Below, piece by piece: positions 49,730-61,430 of a stretch of DNA of 64,000 bases; position 1 is the first letter of the stretch; each line of letters begins with the position of its first letter. Origin of the DNA: Pyronema omphalodes (lineage: Eukaryota; Ascomycota; Pezizomycetes; Pezizales; Pyronemataceae); NCBI GenBank assembly GCA_024516155.1, contig JAJJXM010000005.1:248001-312000 (forward strand), written 5' to 3'. The position numbers and the translations under genes are program-made. The notes under the pieces are model-generated. The model did not search any database, was not told the origin of the DNA, and saw only the letters and a program-made list of their open reading frames with translations.

Positions 49730-52099
49730 ATGGCCTCCCGTCTTCAACAACTTCGCTCCCATCTCGCCTCCCAATCCCCTCATCCTCATCCATTCGATCC
49801 CCTCTCCTCCACAGAAATCGAATATGCAGTGGCTATTATTCGCTCCTCTCTTCAATCCAATGCCTCCAAATCCGCTCTCGGTTTCAACGCAGTAACCCTC
49901 TCGGAGCCCAAAAAGGCCGAGATGCTAGCCTGGCTCGCAAACCCTTCATCCGCGCCTCGTCCAAGAAGACAAGCGGAAGTTGTGGCAGTCGATAAAGAAA
50001 GTAAAGTTTACGATGGAATTGTGGATTTAGTTGAAGGGAAACTTCTGGTCTGGGAAAAGCTGGAGGGAGTTCAGCCGTTGGTATGTCATATTTCTTTTCT
50101 TTGTGGGGTGCATGATAAGTTCCAATACGCAGCTCTTACGAAGCTGGGGGTGATGCTATCTATGCTACATATCTGGTGAAACGGAACTACGCTAATCAAT
50201 GCCCTTGCCCTAAACAGATTACCATGGAGGATCTCCAAGATACAGAGTTACTAGTTCGTAAGGATCCTAAGGTGATTGAGCAATGCAAGCTCCTCGGTAT
50301 CGACGATATGGAAAAGGTTTACTGTGACCGTACGTTTCCCGTTTCCACATTTCTTTCTTACATATCTTGAATAAAATTTTCAATTTTCTCCATACTAATT
50401 CCTCACAGCCTGGACCATTGGCTACGACGAACGTTTCGGATCCTCCGTCCGCCTCCAACAAGCTCTAATGTACTACCGTCCCACACCCGACGACAACCAA
50501 TATGCCTTCCCTCTCGACTTCTGTCCCATCATCAACACCTCCTCCGGTGAAGTAATCCACATCGACATCCCGTCTATCCGTCGCCCACTAAATACCATCC
50601 CATCCAACTACATGCCAGCCGACATTGAATCCACCACCGGGTACCGTCAAGACCTAAAACCCATCAACATAACGCAACCCGAGGGAGTCTCCTTCCAACT
50701 TCTTGGCCGTGAGCTCTCCTGGCAAAACTGGAATGTCCACATCGGCTTCAACTACAAAGAGGGTATAGTCCTAAACAACATTACCTACAACGACGGAGGG
50801 AGGATAAGACCAATATTCTACCGGTTGTCACTCGCAGAAATGGTCGTACCTTACGGTAACCCAGAAAGGCCTCATCAAAGAAAACATGCGTTCGACCTAG
50901 GAGAATATGGCGGGGGGTACATGACGAATTCCCTATCACTAGGTTGCGACTGTAAAGGTTCCATCCATTATCTAGATGCCGAATTCTGTAACCGAGCCGG
51001 TGCATCAACGGTGATAAAAAACGCCATTTGCATCCATGAAGAAGATGCGGGGATATTATTCAAGCACACCGACTTCCGGGACAATTCCACCATTGTTACA
51101 AGAGCCCGGAAATTAATAATTAGTCAAATCTTCACCGCTGCAAACTACGAATACGCCGTATATTGGAGTTTCCATCAAGACGGTACTGTTCAGCTGGAAA
51201 TCAAATTAACCGGAATCCTGAATACCTATGCCATGTATCCCGGAGAAGATACCAACGGCTGGGGAACCGAAGTCCATCCCGGGGTAAATGCTCATAACCA
51301 TCAACACCTTTTCTGTCTTCGTATCGACCCACAAATCGACGGCCAAAACAACACGGTTCAACAAGTCGATTCCACGCGAGGAGAAGGTCTACCCGGTAGT
51401 AAAGAAAACTTCTACGGCAATGCATTTTATGCCAAAAAAACCCCTTACAAAAAAATCTCTGATAGTTTACAACACTATAATTCAGATACCTCGAGGACTT
51501 GGGATATTATCAACCCAGGGTCTATTCATCCTTACTCTGGAAAACCGGCTTCGTATAAATTGGTTTCTAGAGAAGTTCCCCCGCTGCTACCGAAAGAGGG
51601 GGGGTTGGTGTGGAAACGTGCCGGGTTTGCGAGATATGCCGTTCATGTTACGCCTTATGTTGATGGTCAGCTTCATCCCGCGGGTCGTCATGTCCCGCAG
51701 ACTTCTGGGGAGCCTTCTAGGGGATTACCGGAATGGATTGCCGCTGCATCCTCCTCCTCCTCCCCAGCATCATCATCCTCCCCCTCATCATCCCCCTCCT
51801 CTACCACAGCCGCAACCCCAGCATCCACGCAAGACAACATCGAAAACACAGACATAGTCCTCTGGCACACCTTCGGACTAACACACTTTCCAGCACCGGA
51901 AGATTTCCCGATCATGCCTGCAGAACCGATGTCGTTGTTGTTGAGACCTAGACATTTCTTTACCAGGAACCCGGCGCTTGATGTTATGCCGAGCTTTGCG
52001 AATGCTCCTGGTCAGATTAGGCGCGGCACGCATATGCTGCCCGGTTGTGGGGAGAGTGTGAGGGCTTTTGAGGGGGAGGGAAAGGGGTGTTGTAAGTAG
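49730..52099 (+). CDS. Copper amine oxidase (TPQ-dependent primary-amine oxidase)
   Basis: This enzyme oxidises primary amines to aldehydes, releasing ammonia and hydrogen peroxide, often so the amine can serve as nitrogen source. Exons 49730-50080, 50218-50329 and 50409-52099 give 717 residues. The topaquinone precursor is Tyr400 in NYEY. The catalytic base is Asp317 in AFDLGEYGGG. Copper ligands are His452 and His454 (NHQHLF) and His647 (GLTHFPAPED). N2/N3 domains fill residues 20-220. A Ser/Pro/Thr-rich insert (about 600-632) sits shortly before the last copper ligand, in a normally compact region. The C-terminus reads GKGCCK, with no SRL-type peroxisomal signal of the kind seen in yeast amine oxidase. 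No signal peptide is seen, so location is open. Both introns have good splice sites. Confidence 0.93.
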
Positions 52100-52113
52100 G
52101 TGTAGGAATAGAG

Positions 52114-52215
52114 ATGGGGGGGGGGGGGGGGAGGGGGGGTGTTGTAAGTAGGAGTATAGATGGGGGGGGATGGGGGATGGGGGATGGGGAGGATGGGGGG
52201 GGGGGGGGGGAAGGA
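52114..52215. repeat. G-rich homopolymer/GGGGAT block
   Basis: G-runs of 10 or more separated by TGTTGTAAGTAGG and GGGGGATG units. It lies directly downstream of the amine oxidase stop codon. Confidence 0.8.
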
Positions 52216-52316
52216 TGGAGGAGGGAGGAGGATTTTTTTTTTTTGTTGAATACGTTAACGAAGCTTCATATCAATGAAAAAATTTATATCGAGATTTTAT
52301 ACTTCCATTTTTTCAT

Positions 52317-52349
52317 TCTCATTTTCATTTTCATTTTCATTTTCATTTC
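52317..52349 (+). repeat. (CATTTT)n array
   Basis: Five or so CATTTT units in tandem, seen directly. Confidence 0.9.
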
Positions 52350-53290
52350 CGATGTCTCATTCTCTTTACGGCCCATAGTTATTCAGTTGAATATGATTAT
52401 TTCTTGCCGTAATCTTGATTGTTGATTCTTGGTTAACGCTATATCATAAGCATAAATACAACTATTCTGTAGTGGGCTAGTAGTATAGAAATGGAATAAA
52501 GTGATAGGTGGATAGGTGCCGGCTGTAGGTTAGACAGTATGTATGTACCTATGTACCTAGGTGTCCCATCAGTTCCCGCGATGACTATGTACCGAGTCTG
52601 AGCTGCAGCCTGCGATTTTCCGAATTCATTCAGCATTCAGTAAGCGGATCGTTATACCACAGTACCACAGTACCTACTACCAGACCGTCATTGAATGCAA
52701 GCAAGGCTCAAGCAAGGCTCAAGCAGATGCTCTAGAGTCTACAGTCGAGGCCATTGAAGGGCTCAAGATCTTGAACCGTGGATGTCAGTTGTGATTTCTG
52801 GCAACTCAATGGACCCGATCAATTAGTATAGAATTTTATCATGTACAAGGTAGGTAGGTAGGTATGTACTGAATAATTGAATAATATTTATTTTCCGCTT
52901 CATTAACTAGTTCCTTAATTTGGGAAAAAAAAAAAGCAGTTTTGGCAGTTTTGAATAGTTCGCTTGTTCGCTTGGTTTGTTAAGCCTTGTGTTCGGGTAA
53001 CTGGTTTTCTGGTTTTCGTGGGTTTAAATTAGGTAGTTTATGTTACTGGCTGTAAAATGGACTGGGTCGCTGTACAGTTTTCATATTCTAATAGTCTGTA
53101 CAGTATGTTTTGGTCGTCGTTTTGAAAGGGTTTGTATGACTGGGAGGTCTGTTTACGGGTGAAGCCACTGGTGATTGAAGGGTCGATGGGGTAGCTACTT
53201 AGCTAGCTTGCTATAAACTGTGATTAGGATTGATCAAGACCTTTTGTTTATTATAAACTCCTAGCGAGGTATTCGAAAATTTGTATTGCA

Positions 53291-53293
53291 TCC

Positions 53294-53352
<59 letters not shown>
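53291..53352 (+). repeat. C-run joined directly to A-run
   Basis: About 22 C followed with no gap by about 38 A. This may be a true compound homopolymer or an assembly or sequencing artefact. Confidence 0.8.
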
Positions 53353-53355
<3 letters not shown>

Positions 53356-53566
53356 ACTGATGAAATTCGAAAAGAAAAGGTTTAGATACATGTATAAGTA
53401 CGTAGGAGAGTAATTTCATTTTTGAGTTGTGATGTTGGAAGTGTCTGGGTGCTTAGATAATCGATGATATGCATTATGCACGGCTGGGAGTTTGGGAGTC
53501 TGGGATATCAATTGCGGCTCTGCATTCATGGCTTATACCTAGCTCGGTTGTTTTCACAACCCCCAC

Positions 53567-53582
53567 CCCCCCCCCCCCCCCC
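53567..53582 (+). repeat. C homopolymer
   Basis: A run of about 16 C preceded by CCCCCA. A comparable run is at 55915-55932. Confidence 0.8.
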
Positions 53583-53940
53583 GCTCCACCCCGTGCTCAT
53601 CACCCATCCCATCAAGCTATGTAGCTATCCCCGCCTTTCCCCATCACGTTATGCATCAACCATGGTAAACATATCATAACCGACAAAATCAATATAATTA
53701 ATCATAAATCCATAAACCATAACATCGACATCGACATCGACATGACATACAGCTCCCCCGATAACACTAACAGTAAACCCCGCCCCCCCCCTAACAACAA
53801 CAGTAAACCCCGCCTACCTACTGTGTCGTAACCTGCCCATCTCTCTCCAAGTTCTCGACATGAGGGTTTGCATCAAGTGTTGATACATGGCCTTCGGGCA
53901 TCGAGCATCTATTTTGTCATCCGTATCTGTCAGCTTGATT

Positions 53941-53973
53941 TATCCTCTCCTATCCTATCCTATCCTATTCTAT
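53941..53973 (+). repeat. (TATCC)n array
   Basis: TATCCTC/TATCCTATCC units. Related, looser TATCC/CGTTC units recur at 54184-54255. Confidence 0.85.
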
Positions 53974-54311
53974 CGCAGGAGGAGGAGGAGGAAAGCGAAG
54001 CAAAGCGAAGGAAAGCGACTGAGTAAGGAGGAGGAAGGGGGGATATACGAAAAACCACGGATCAAGGTGTATTCATGGTCGATAGAACCACCTTGGGCAA
54101 TGATATCATCCTTTGCCTTCTGGATCTCAGCGTCGGGACAGTCGGGTTTGAAGGTAACCTGATTTCGGGGGTTTGGTTAGCTATCTCATCCTATATCGTC
54201 CTATCTTATCCCGTTCTATGTTATCCCGTTCCATCCTATCCCGTTCCATCCTATTCGTTTATTCCTGGGGATACGGACAATGTAAGAAGACATAGCTATG
54301 ATAATAATTCC

Positions 54312-54386
54312 TATTCTTGTTCTTGTTGCTGATGTTGATGCTGCTGCTGTTGTTGCTGATGTTGTTGCTGCTGTTGATGTGATGTA
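54312..54386 (+). repeat. Degenerate trinucleotide (TGT/TGC/TGA)n repeat
   Basis: Interrupted TTG/CTG/ATG triplets over about 75 bp, seen directly. No enclosing gene was found, so this is not clearly a coding glutamine or alanine tract. Confidence 0.8.
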
Positions 54387-56779
54387 GCAATGAAAGAGGG
54401 GACGACTGTGTGTGTGGGGTAGCTTTTTATAATTCCTTGGATAATAACTGCGGGGTTGTAGCTTGTATCTTAACGCTGGTTGGTTCTGTTAGCTAGCTGT
54501 ACCACCATATATAGCAGCACAGCGGCGCAGCGACGCAGCGGCCAGCCTAGCACACCATCGCTGGTTCATAGCTAGCTAGCTAGCTGGGCGGGTAGGTAGG
54601 TAGCTTAGGTGGGTAGCTCGGTATATAGCTCATACATATCCGCCGCTCAGCTCTACCGTAACCATATGTATCATACTCACGATCCTTCCTGAGCGCTCCC
54701 CACAACAGGCCATATTTCTGCTGCGGCTTCATGATGACTAGATGACTAGTCACCGGGATAACCGCTGGATCTACATACAGTACCCTCATACCATGACGAA
54801 TCACCCCGAATCCCCGAATCCCCGAATCCCCGAACCAACCGCCCTTCTGCAAGTGACAAGTGAAACCGAGTCCATAGCTTTTATGGATGGATGGCTGGAT
54901 GGCTGGATGGTTGGCAGCTGGATATCTATGTCACGCGTAGATCTATAGCTTCGGAGCTTCAGAGCTTGGATGAGGCTGTGGACGCGGCGGCGCGCTACGG
55001 TATGTAGGGTTACCTTGATTAAGATTAAGTTACGGCGTAACTATGGTTATTGATGCAACATGCAACATGCAACATGCGATATGTAGCAGGTATCTGGATT
55101 CTGGATTCTGGATTATATATAACACCGAGATAAGACATCATGATCATGATCATGGTCATGGTCATGGTCATGATAACGAAGGGAATATGGTGACGGCAGG
55201 AACATGATGATGAGAGATTGTGCGCTTTGATATGATGAGAGATACACATGATGAAAGATAAAATACGATACAGTGACTATGGTGTTTGTATTTAACTGCT
55301 TTTCCATCGTCTTGGGAACTTGGGAGATGTACTAAGGTTAACCACTAGCAGATAATCAGATCTCGTTTATAACCTGTTGGAGGCTGGCATGTAGTTGGAA
55401 GTTGGTAGTTGGAGGTTGGAACTTGGAGCTTGGGGTATCCTTAGCTTAGCTTATCTTATCTTATCTTAGCTTACTTAGCAAGACATCGTATACATAGCGG
55501 CTGGGGATGATCTATAACATTTTTCGAAAGTTACATAACTGTAATTGATATACATATCACTATATATCACTTTGAGATGGATACAACTGTCTATAACTTT
55601 CCCAGTGATCGATCATTGATGTTTGAGAGTAAAGTTTAAACTCCGAATAATGATATATATAATAAGCAAATTACAATAATGGCTATGCTGGTGGATATGT
55701 ATTTCGATCTTTGGTATACATGGAATCGGGTGGATAAGATAGCTGCTTATTTAGTGGTGTAAGGAAAGAAATTGGGGGAGGGGGGTGTAACGGTAGCAGA
55801 TTTCTCGAGCATCAAATATCTTGAGATCTGTGTTTAAACAAACCTCAGCCGGGAAATCCAGCGGGACGAGTGGTGTTACGGGTTGCGGGTTGGGATGTAA
55901 TATATAAGCTTTCACCCCCCCCCCCCCCCCCCCGACTATCAAAAATGGAGCAGGAAACTTATAACGCATCAATAGACCAACATATCAACCATAACATACC
56001 TATTCAATCTTGTGGACGCATTACAGTCGTGTATATCATATACTTAGATAATAATGGGGGAAAAAAAAACATCAGTCTCTCAGGCCAAATGCAATCAAAT
56101 CAGCCCAAACCATTCACAAGCAAGTGCACAGTAAACCCCCCAAAAAACAATCCGCAAGATGAAAATCTACAACTGTCAACAAGATATAATTTTCATTTAC
56201 AACTACAGTTTTACAAAATCTACAATACAATAAAGCCCCACCCAACTAACTTTAAATTTATTTCTTCTTCATAGTTTCCTATACATTATTTATCATTCTT
56301 CAAGTAATTTTTTCAAGTTTTTTCTTTTAATCAAGACATAAGTCATTATAGTTGTGATTGTGATTGTCGTTGCCATTATTCCGTATTCCGCATTCGCATT
56401 CTCATACGCATTACCCACCCCGGCATATTCACAATATAAAGCTTCTGCATTATCCCTCCAGTCCTACTCCCACCCCAAAAAAGCAGATTTGCATGTAAGC
56501 AACCCTTTTATAACGCCAAAATAAACAAAGTGGACAAAAAAAAAGAAAAAAAGAAGAAAAAGAAAAACAAACCAGCAAGTCAAAAATAACAGCTTTCTAA
56601 GCAACGTGAGAAAAAAAAAGACAAGAAAGAAAAGAAAAGAAAAGAAAAGAAAAGAAAGAAATGTCCCTTGGTATCGATGCTTTCCATCCCAGCTAGTTTC
56701 CTTCTCTTTCGTCTTCTCCGTATCCTTTATGTTCTTCACCTTCGCTTGCTTCGCTTGCTTCATCTCTATCAATCAACAA

Positions 56780-58636
56780 TCAAAGGATACTAGCCACCAC
56801 CAACGTAGCCACAAAAGCAGCCACAGACACCAACCACATCCATCTCTCACTTCCCATGGATCTCATTCCACCACTCAACGCATACACAGCCCCCAAATAA
56901 GAACAAGTAACATCACCACCAGGATCTCTTTCCCCATAACTCATTTCCTTACCCCAGCTTCCATCACGCGGACAACTAAAGCCCATAGTCGCCGGACAAC
57001 TCTGTACCAGTGTCCAACAAAGATCCTTACAAGGTCTAACTTCTCTGTATGCCCCCGGTCTGACAACTTCATCAATTTTCTTATTCCTCGATGGAACTTT
57101 TGCTAGGGTTTCATTATTGCTTGCATGCAATGCAGGATCCGAAAGCCATCCGCCTGTATCCTTCCAATTCTGAACCTCCTGATCAGTCATCACAGGTTCC
57201 CAAGGATGTTTCTGCCAGCCTTTTGCTGTGGCATTCCAGAAGAGTTTATTCGAGCCTCTTTCTGCTAGATAGCTTAGTGGTGAGGAGTAATCCATACATC
57301 TTGGTATAGTCACTGCACATAACCAATTTTTGTAGGCGGCAGCGCAATCATCGCAGTTACGGACTAGGGAATATTGAGCTGAGGAACTGGCATTGCATTG
57401 GATTTGTTGTAAACTATAGCTGAAATTTTGCCACCAGCTCTGGGCTGCATCATCATAGAATTTGGTTAATTCCTTAGACCCGAATACTGTAGGGTTACTC
57501 GGAACAGCATAGGCGACTTCAGAACAGAAGGGAAGATCGTAGATTATTGCGCAGTTCCCATCGGTTTTCGTAATGGCTTTTAAAGGACGCCAAAGAATCC
57601 CGGAGGTGTCTGATTTGCTACTGTTACGAGACCTTGCGAGATATGCCCAATACTCGGTGCTTCGGTTGAGTTCGAGGAGGTGGAATTGCTGCTTGTGGTA
57701 ATTTCCTAGACCACGAGTTGTCATGGAGGTTTGACTATTTCCGGGGCGAATGCTGGCCAACTGTCGAACGGCGCAGTAGGATTTCTCCAGACCCTTAAAA
57801 GGAGAGGTAACATTGCGATTCTGGGCATAAACAGTATAAGGGTGGTAGTCTGGGTTTTCGAATGCGGCATCGTCCGTTTCGTTCAGACCACCGTCTTCGG
57901 CGGCGTTGTCCGTCATGTTCCCGGTTACTAGTAAGGCCGAGTTGTCGTCTGTGTCTACTAAGTACAGGAATTGGTTATCGCGGTAGCCGTGGTAGGGTTT
58001 GCCGGTGGACATGGCAAGCTCATAGTTCCACGGTTGTGATCCCCAGAGTGCGCGGTCTTTGTCTGGTAAGGCAGCTGCATGAACTCCCACCCAGATGTCG
58101 CCGGCTGATTGGATTGTCAATGAGCCGAAGCCGGCATCAATGGGGATAGCAAATTGTGGTTTTCCCTGGACGCCGGGGCCAGGGGATTTGTTGGAGGTAG
58201 AGTTAGAGACATAGACAATAAGCTGCGGGGGTTGGAGATCGGAGCTTTCGGTGTTGTTGGAGGTAGGTTGGAGGCAGGTGTTGAAGGTTATGTGAACGGT
58301 TTTAGTTTTCGAGCTTGCGATTTCGGTAGCGGGGAGGCGATGGACATAGTTATCGCCCCAGTTTAGATTCTGGGCTTCAACTTGGCCATTCTTTTCATCG
58401 CGGGTAAAGGAGGCTCGTTTCTCGAGTGAGGTATCTATCTGGCCGCCGAATCCGAAGCTATCCGCACCAGAAAACAGAACCTGTCCCACCTGCGGTTCAG
58501 CAGTAATTGCCAAAGAGAAGCTCCTGTCACCGTTCCATGGTGTAAGAAGCGCAAGAATAAAAGTATATAAGATCAGCGCAATGGTATGTTCTTTTCGGCG
58601 GCGTCTCCAAAGAGGAGGTATTGAAGCTATCGTCAT
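56780..58636 (-). CDS. MID1: Mid1-type stretch-activated calcium channel subunit
   Basis: Mid1 is the regulatory partner of the Cch1 channel and is needed for plasma-membrane calcium entry under mating, cell-wall or ER stress. The gene is one exon of 618 residues, close to the size in moulds. A hydrophobic N-terminal segment (about 18-36) follows a basic RRRRK cluster. The body carries many N-glycosylation sites (NMT, NET, NVT, NRS, NSS, NFS, NAT). The C-terminal half holds the conserved cysteine-rich region (NCAIIYDLPFCSEVAYAV; RNCDDCAAAYKNWLCAVTIPRC; CKDLCWTLVQSCPATMGF). The chain ends in a hydrophobic stretch (about 597-618) that could be a membrane or GPI-type anchor. The start is the first ATG before the membrane segment. 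The family call rests on the cysteine pattern and layout. Confidence 0.92.
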   Translation of the reverse strand: MTIASIPPLWRRRRKEHTIALILYTFILALLTPWNGDRSFSLAITAEPQVGQVLFSGADSFGFGGQIDTSLEKRASFTRDEKNGQVEAQNLNWGDNYVHRLPATEIASSKTKTVHITFNTCLQPTSNNTESSDLQPPQLIVYVSNSTSNKSPGPGVQGKPQFAIPIDAGFGSLTIQSAGDIWVGVHAAALPDKDRALWGSQPWNYELAMSTGKPYHGYRDNQFLYLVDTDDNSALLVTGNMTDNAAEDGGLNETDDAAFENPDYHPYTVYAQNRNVTSPFKGLEKSYCAVRQLASIRPGNSQTSMTTRGLGNYHKQQFHLLELNRSTEYWAYLARSRNSSKSDTSGILWRPLKAITKTDGNCAIIYDLPFCSEVAYAVPSNPTVFGSKELTKFYDDAAQSWWQNFSYSLQQIQCNASSSAQYSLVRNCDDCAAAYKNWLCAVTIPRCMDYSSPLSYLAERGSNKLFWNATAKGWQKHPWEPVMTDQEVQNWKDTGGWLSDPALHASNNETLAKVPSRNKKIDEVVRPGAYREVRPCKDLCWTLVQSCPATMGFSCPRDGSWGKEMSYGERDPGGDVTCSYLGAVYALSGGMRSMGSERWMWLVSVAAFVATLVVASIL

Positions 58637-59934
58637 GACACGTTTTTTGTAGTTGTTAACAGGGATGCATTATCCTATAGGCGTAGTAATTGTAGCCGTA
58701 GTTGTCTCAGAGACTCTTATATTCGTAACCAGGCGTAATTCGTATACAAGTCGTGGACTGCGGTTTCGCTCTCGAGTCGAGGGGTGGGCGGAGGTTGAGG
58801 TAAACCATCGCGGGCGTGCGACAGCGGTGCTTGGGATCGTCAGCTTCGTCAGGGGTGTACCACAAGAAGGGTCATCCTTGTCAAAAGCACAGCCAAGCCA
58901 TTTGATAACGTATGCCCGCATGCACGAGACGCGCGACGTGTAAAGTACTGCGCGCTTTGGTCAATTGTGAAAATCGCAGTTTATTTTTTATCATCCTCAG
59001 TCTAACCAAAAGATTCGGACCTAGCACTTTACTCTGTTTTTCTTAATACTGTTTAACTGCGCAAAATTCTTTAATCTGTAATGCAAAGCAGAGCTCAAAT
59101 AAGTTATCACACATGCTCCATTAGCTCAGCCTGCCGTAATCCAGAATATCCCTTACTTTGTTCAATGAGTAATCCCCTATGCCACCACCGAAATTCTAAA
59201 TGCGTTGGTTCCATCCCCACAAACATCAGCTTCACGTTGTACAAATCGACCAGAGTAAGTAATATGAAACCGGTTGATGAATTGAGGAGACGGAAGTACG
59301 GCAAAGCATTTCTTCTTTTCAGGCCCCGTTACCATAGTTCTACATTGTCATTGAAAATTAACCACCAAACACACGGCGTCTCCCCAAACACAACTCCAAC
59401 GAGAGCTCCTCATAAATCATGAGTGATGGATGATGAGTGATGCGTAGGTGATATCCAGGTGATTTTGGATGATTTAGAATCTAGAGTTATTTTATAAATG
59501 TGATATACCACTTCTGCATGCCGAACTTGTATTTTTAACAATAATTAGAGGGTAGAGAATGTTGTGATTGGGATCCCTCCAGGTTACGTTATACCTCTTT
59601 CCTATCGCATCACTCGGAAATTTCCGACAAAGTATTTGAACTCTGAAGAACAGGATGCGGGGTCTTTCTCAACTCGGAAACATAATCAACTCGAACATTC
59701 AAATTTTGCTTTGCCGAATCCTAAAATATCTCTAGGATATCGTAAATGACACTTACGCGATGTTGTCAGTAATTAGTGAGAAGAAATGAGTTTTTTTTTT
59801 ATTTTGTTTCCTTTGTTTCTTTCTGATGATCTCGTCGGGAGAGTTATAATAAATCGTGGGCTTGTACAAAGTTTTTGATTGGTGACGATTTCGATAATTT
59901 TTTGAAGTAATGCAAGGAAACACATATTCTATGA
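58637..59934. promoter_or_regulatory. MID1 upstream region and intergenic sequence
   Basis: The first several hundred bases should contain the MID1 promoter. Frames near 58653-58943, 59081-59422 and 59564-59749 have no recognisable domains. It ends at the repeat block starting near 59935. Confidence 0.4.
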
Positions 59935-60058
59935 TAGCTGTTATGATGGTGGTCGAAAAATCCGACATGAAAAAACCCCCCACCTCCATCCTATACGACT
60001 GTAGCATAACAGTCGAATAAAACAGAAGTGGGGGGAAACCCTTTATTTTAAACGCTCT
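59935..60058 (+). mobile_element. Hairpin repeat, short copy 4
   Basis: Carries ATAGCTGTTATGATGGTGG, AAAAATCCGACATG and the full CCCCCCAC hairpin (59976-60035), then AAACCCTTTATTTTAAACGCTCTAAA. It is directly followed by the end of copy 2, which starts with the same outer words (ATAGCTTCCATGACGATGGTCC near 60124-60145). The two lie in tandem, suggesting duplication of the element end or nested insertion. Confidence 0.65.
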
Positions 60059-60059
60059 A

Positions 60060-61430
60060 AACCTCATTCCTTCACGACGAGATGATGGTGCTTTTCCGCT
60101 ATTTCTTCCTACACTTATTTCGTGATAGCTTCCATGACGATGGTCCAAAAATCCGACATGAAAAAACCCCCCACCTCCATCCTATAAGACTGTAGCATAA
60201 CAGCCAAATAAGACAGAAGTGGGGGGAAAAACCTTTTTTTTACAAGCTCTATAGCCCGAGCTGGGCAGTATACTTGTACATAGGCATCGGAAATGCAAAG
60301 ATCCAAGAAGGGTGCGGGATTGAGGATGTTTATATACTCATAGTCGGCCAATAATTGTGTCTTTGAATGGCATTGAACTTTTGGCTCAATTACCGGGCAC
60401 CGGGGATTGTTTTTTTTTTATTGAGCCATACGCTGGTCGAGGCCCAAAAGGCCCATGCAGGACAAAAGAAAAAAATGAAACCCGTCTTCCACTCGTGATC
60501 GAAGCCACCTGATGAATCATGAGGCCCCCTTGGGCATCGGAGATTTCGTAGATCAATCTATGAACGGTACATCCATTATCCGACAGAAACATACAATACC
60601 ATCTTCCAGCATCCTTTACGGTAACAGCGCGTGACTCAAGTCTGATTTGACAAAAATCAGCTCATTTCAACCGCGGGAACCGGGGCAAGTTTCAACGCAC
60701 ACTGAAGTCTAGATTCCAATAACGGTTGATGCATAACTTAACAACAGATAATGAATAGGAAATACCGTGATTCGACATCCTTTATCCTGTAATCCAGAGC
60801 CGCTGACCGTTGAATGCCCTTTGTACTCGACAAGACTAGGAGACCTCAGAAACGTCAACCCATACCCAAGAAACTAAAATATAAACCCCTCCCTTCCCCT
60901 ACCCTTCTTGAATCTTTGCATTTCTGATGCCTATGTACAAGTACTGTGCCCAGCTCGGGCTATAGAGCTTGTAAATAAAAGGGTTTTCCCCCCACTTCTG
61001 TCTTATTCGACTGTTATGCTACAGTCTTATAGGATGGAGGTGGGGGGTTTTTTCATGTCGGATTTTTGGACCATTGGAGAAGAGATATTTCGGTTGAGTA
61101 TTTTACCATTCATATTAAAATTGGAACGAGTAAGCTATGGAGGAAGTAAAGCCCCACTCTCTCTGTATGAGGGAGTGGGGCTTTTTTTTTTTTTGCTTAG
61201 TTGAAGAATTTCTATTGATTTGGCAAGTTAAAGTGGGCGATATACACATAAAAGTCAAAATTTGAAATTAACTATCGCATATCTGAAAAATCATATCTAA
61301 AATCAGTCATTAATCTGTAGCACATTGAGAATATCAGTATTCCGTGGCTAGCCGCCATTTTTCCATACCAAACAGTACAGTACAGGTAATGACCCTTACA
61401 CGTTAGTGACGTTAAGCAAGAATTTACAGT
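60060..61430 (-). mobile_element. Hairpin-rich non-coding repeat, copy 2 (near full length)
   Basis: Reverse-oriented counterpart of 23300-24772. From right to left it repeats the same ordered words: CACTAACG, CTGTACTG, GGAATACTGATATTC, CAATGTGCTACAGATTAATG, the GCCCCACTC hairpin (61148-61190) and the CCCCCCAC hairpin (60988-61047). It continues with GCGGCTCTGG, ATTATCTGTTGTTAA, TTGAAATGAGCTG, the inverted hairpin (60167-60226) and CATTCCTTCACGACGAG. Unlike copy 1 it seems to have one, not two, of the ~204-bp internal units. No open frame of note is present. Edges are approximate. Confidence 0.7.

Larger units (their letters stand above)
52100..56779. other. 4.7-kb microsatellite-rich intergenic gap
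   Basis: Contains many homopolymers and short tandem repeats and no supported gene. Strong arrays are listed separately; smaller ones include AGCT near 54570-54585, CCCCGAAT near 54806-54835, TCTGGAT near 55092-55112, ATGGTC near 55140-55170 and GAAAAGAAAA near 56630-56655. The last 100-300 bp should be the MID1 3' region. Confidence 0.5.

Noticed and set aside
56606..57106. 166-codon plus-strand Lys-rich frame
   Set aside because: It begins in a GAAAA microsatellite and continues antisense to MID1; no independent support.
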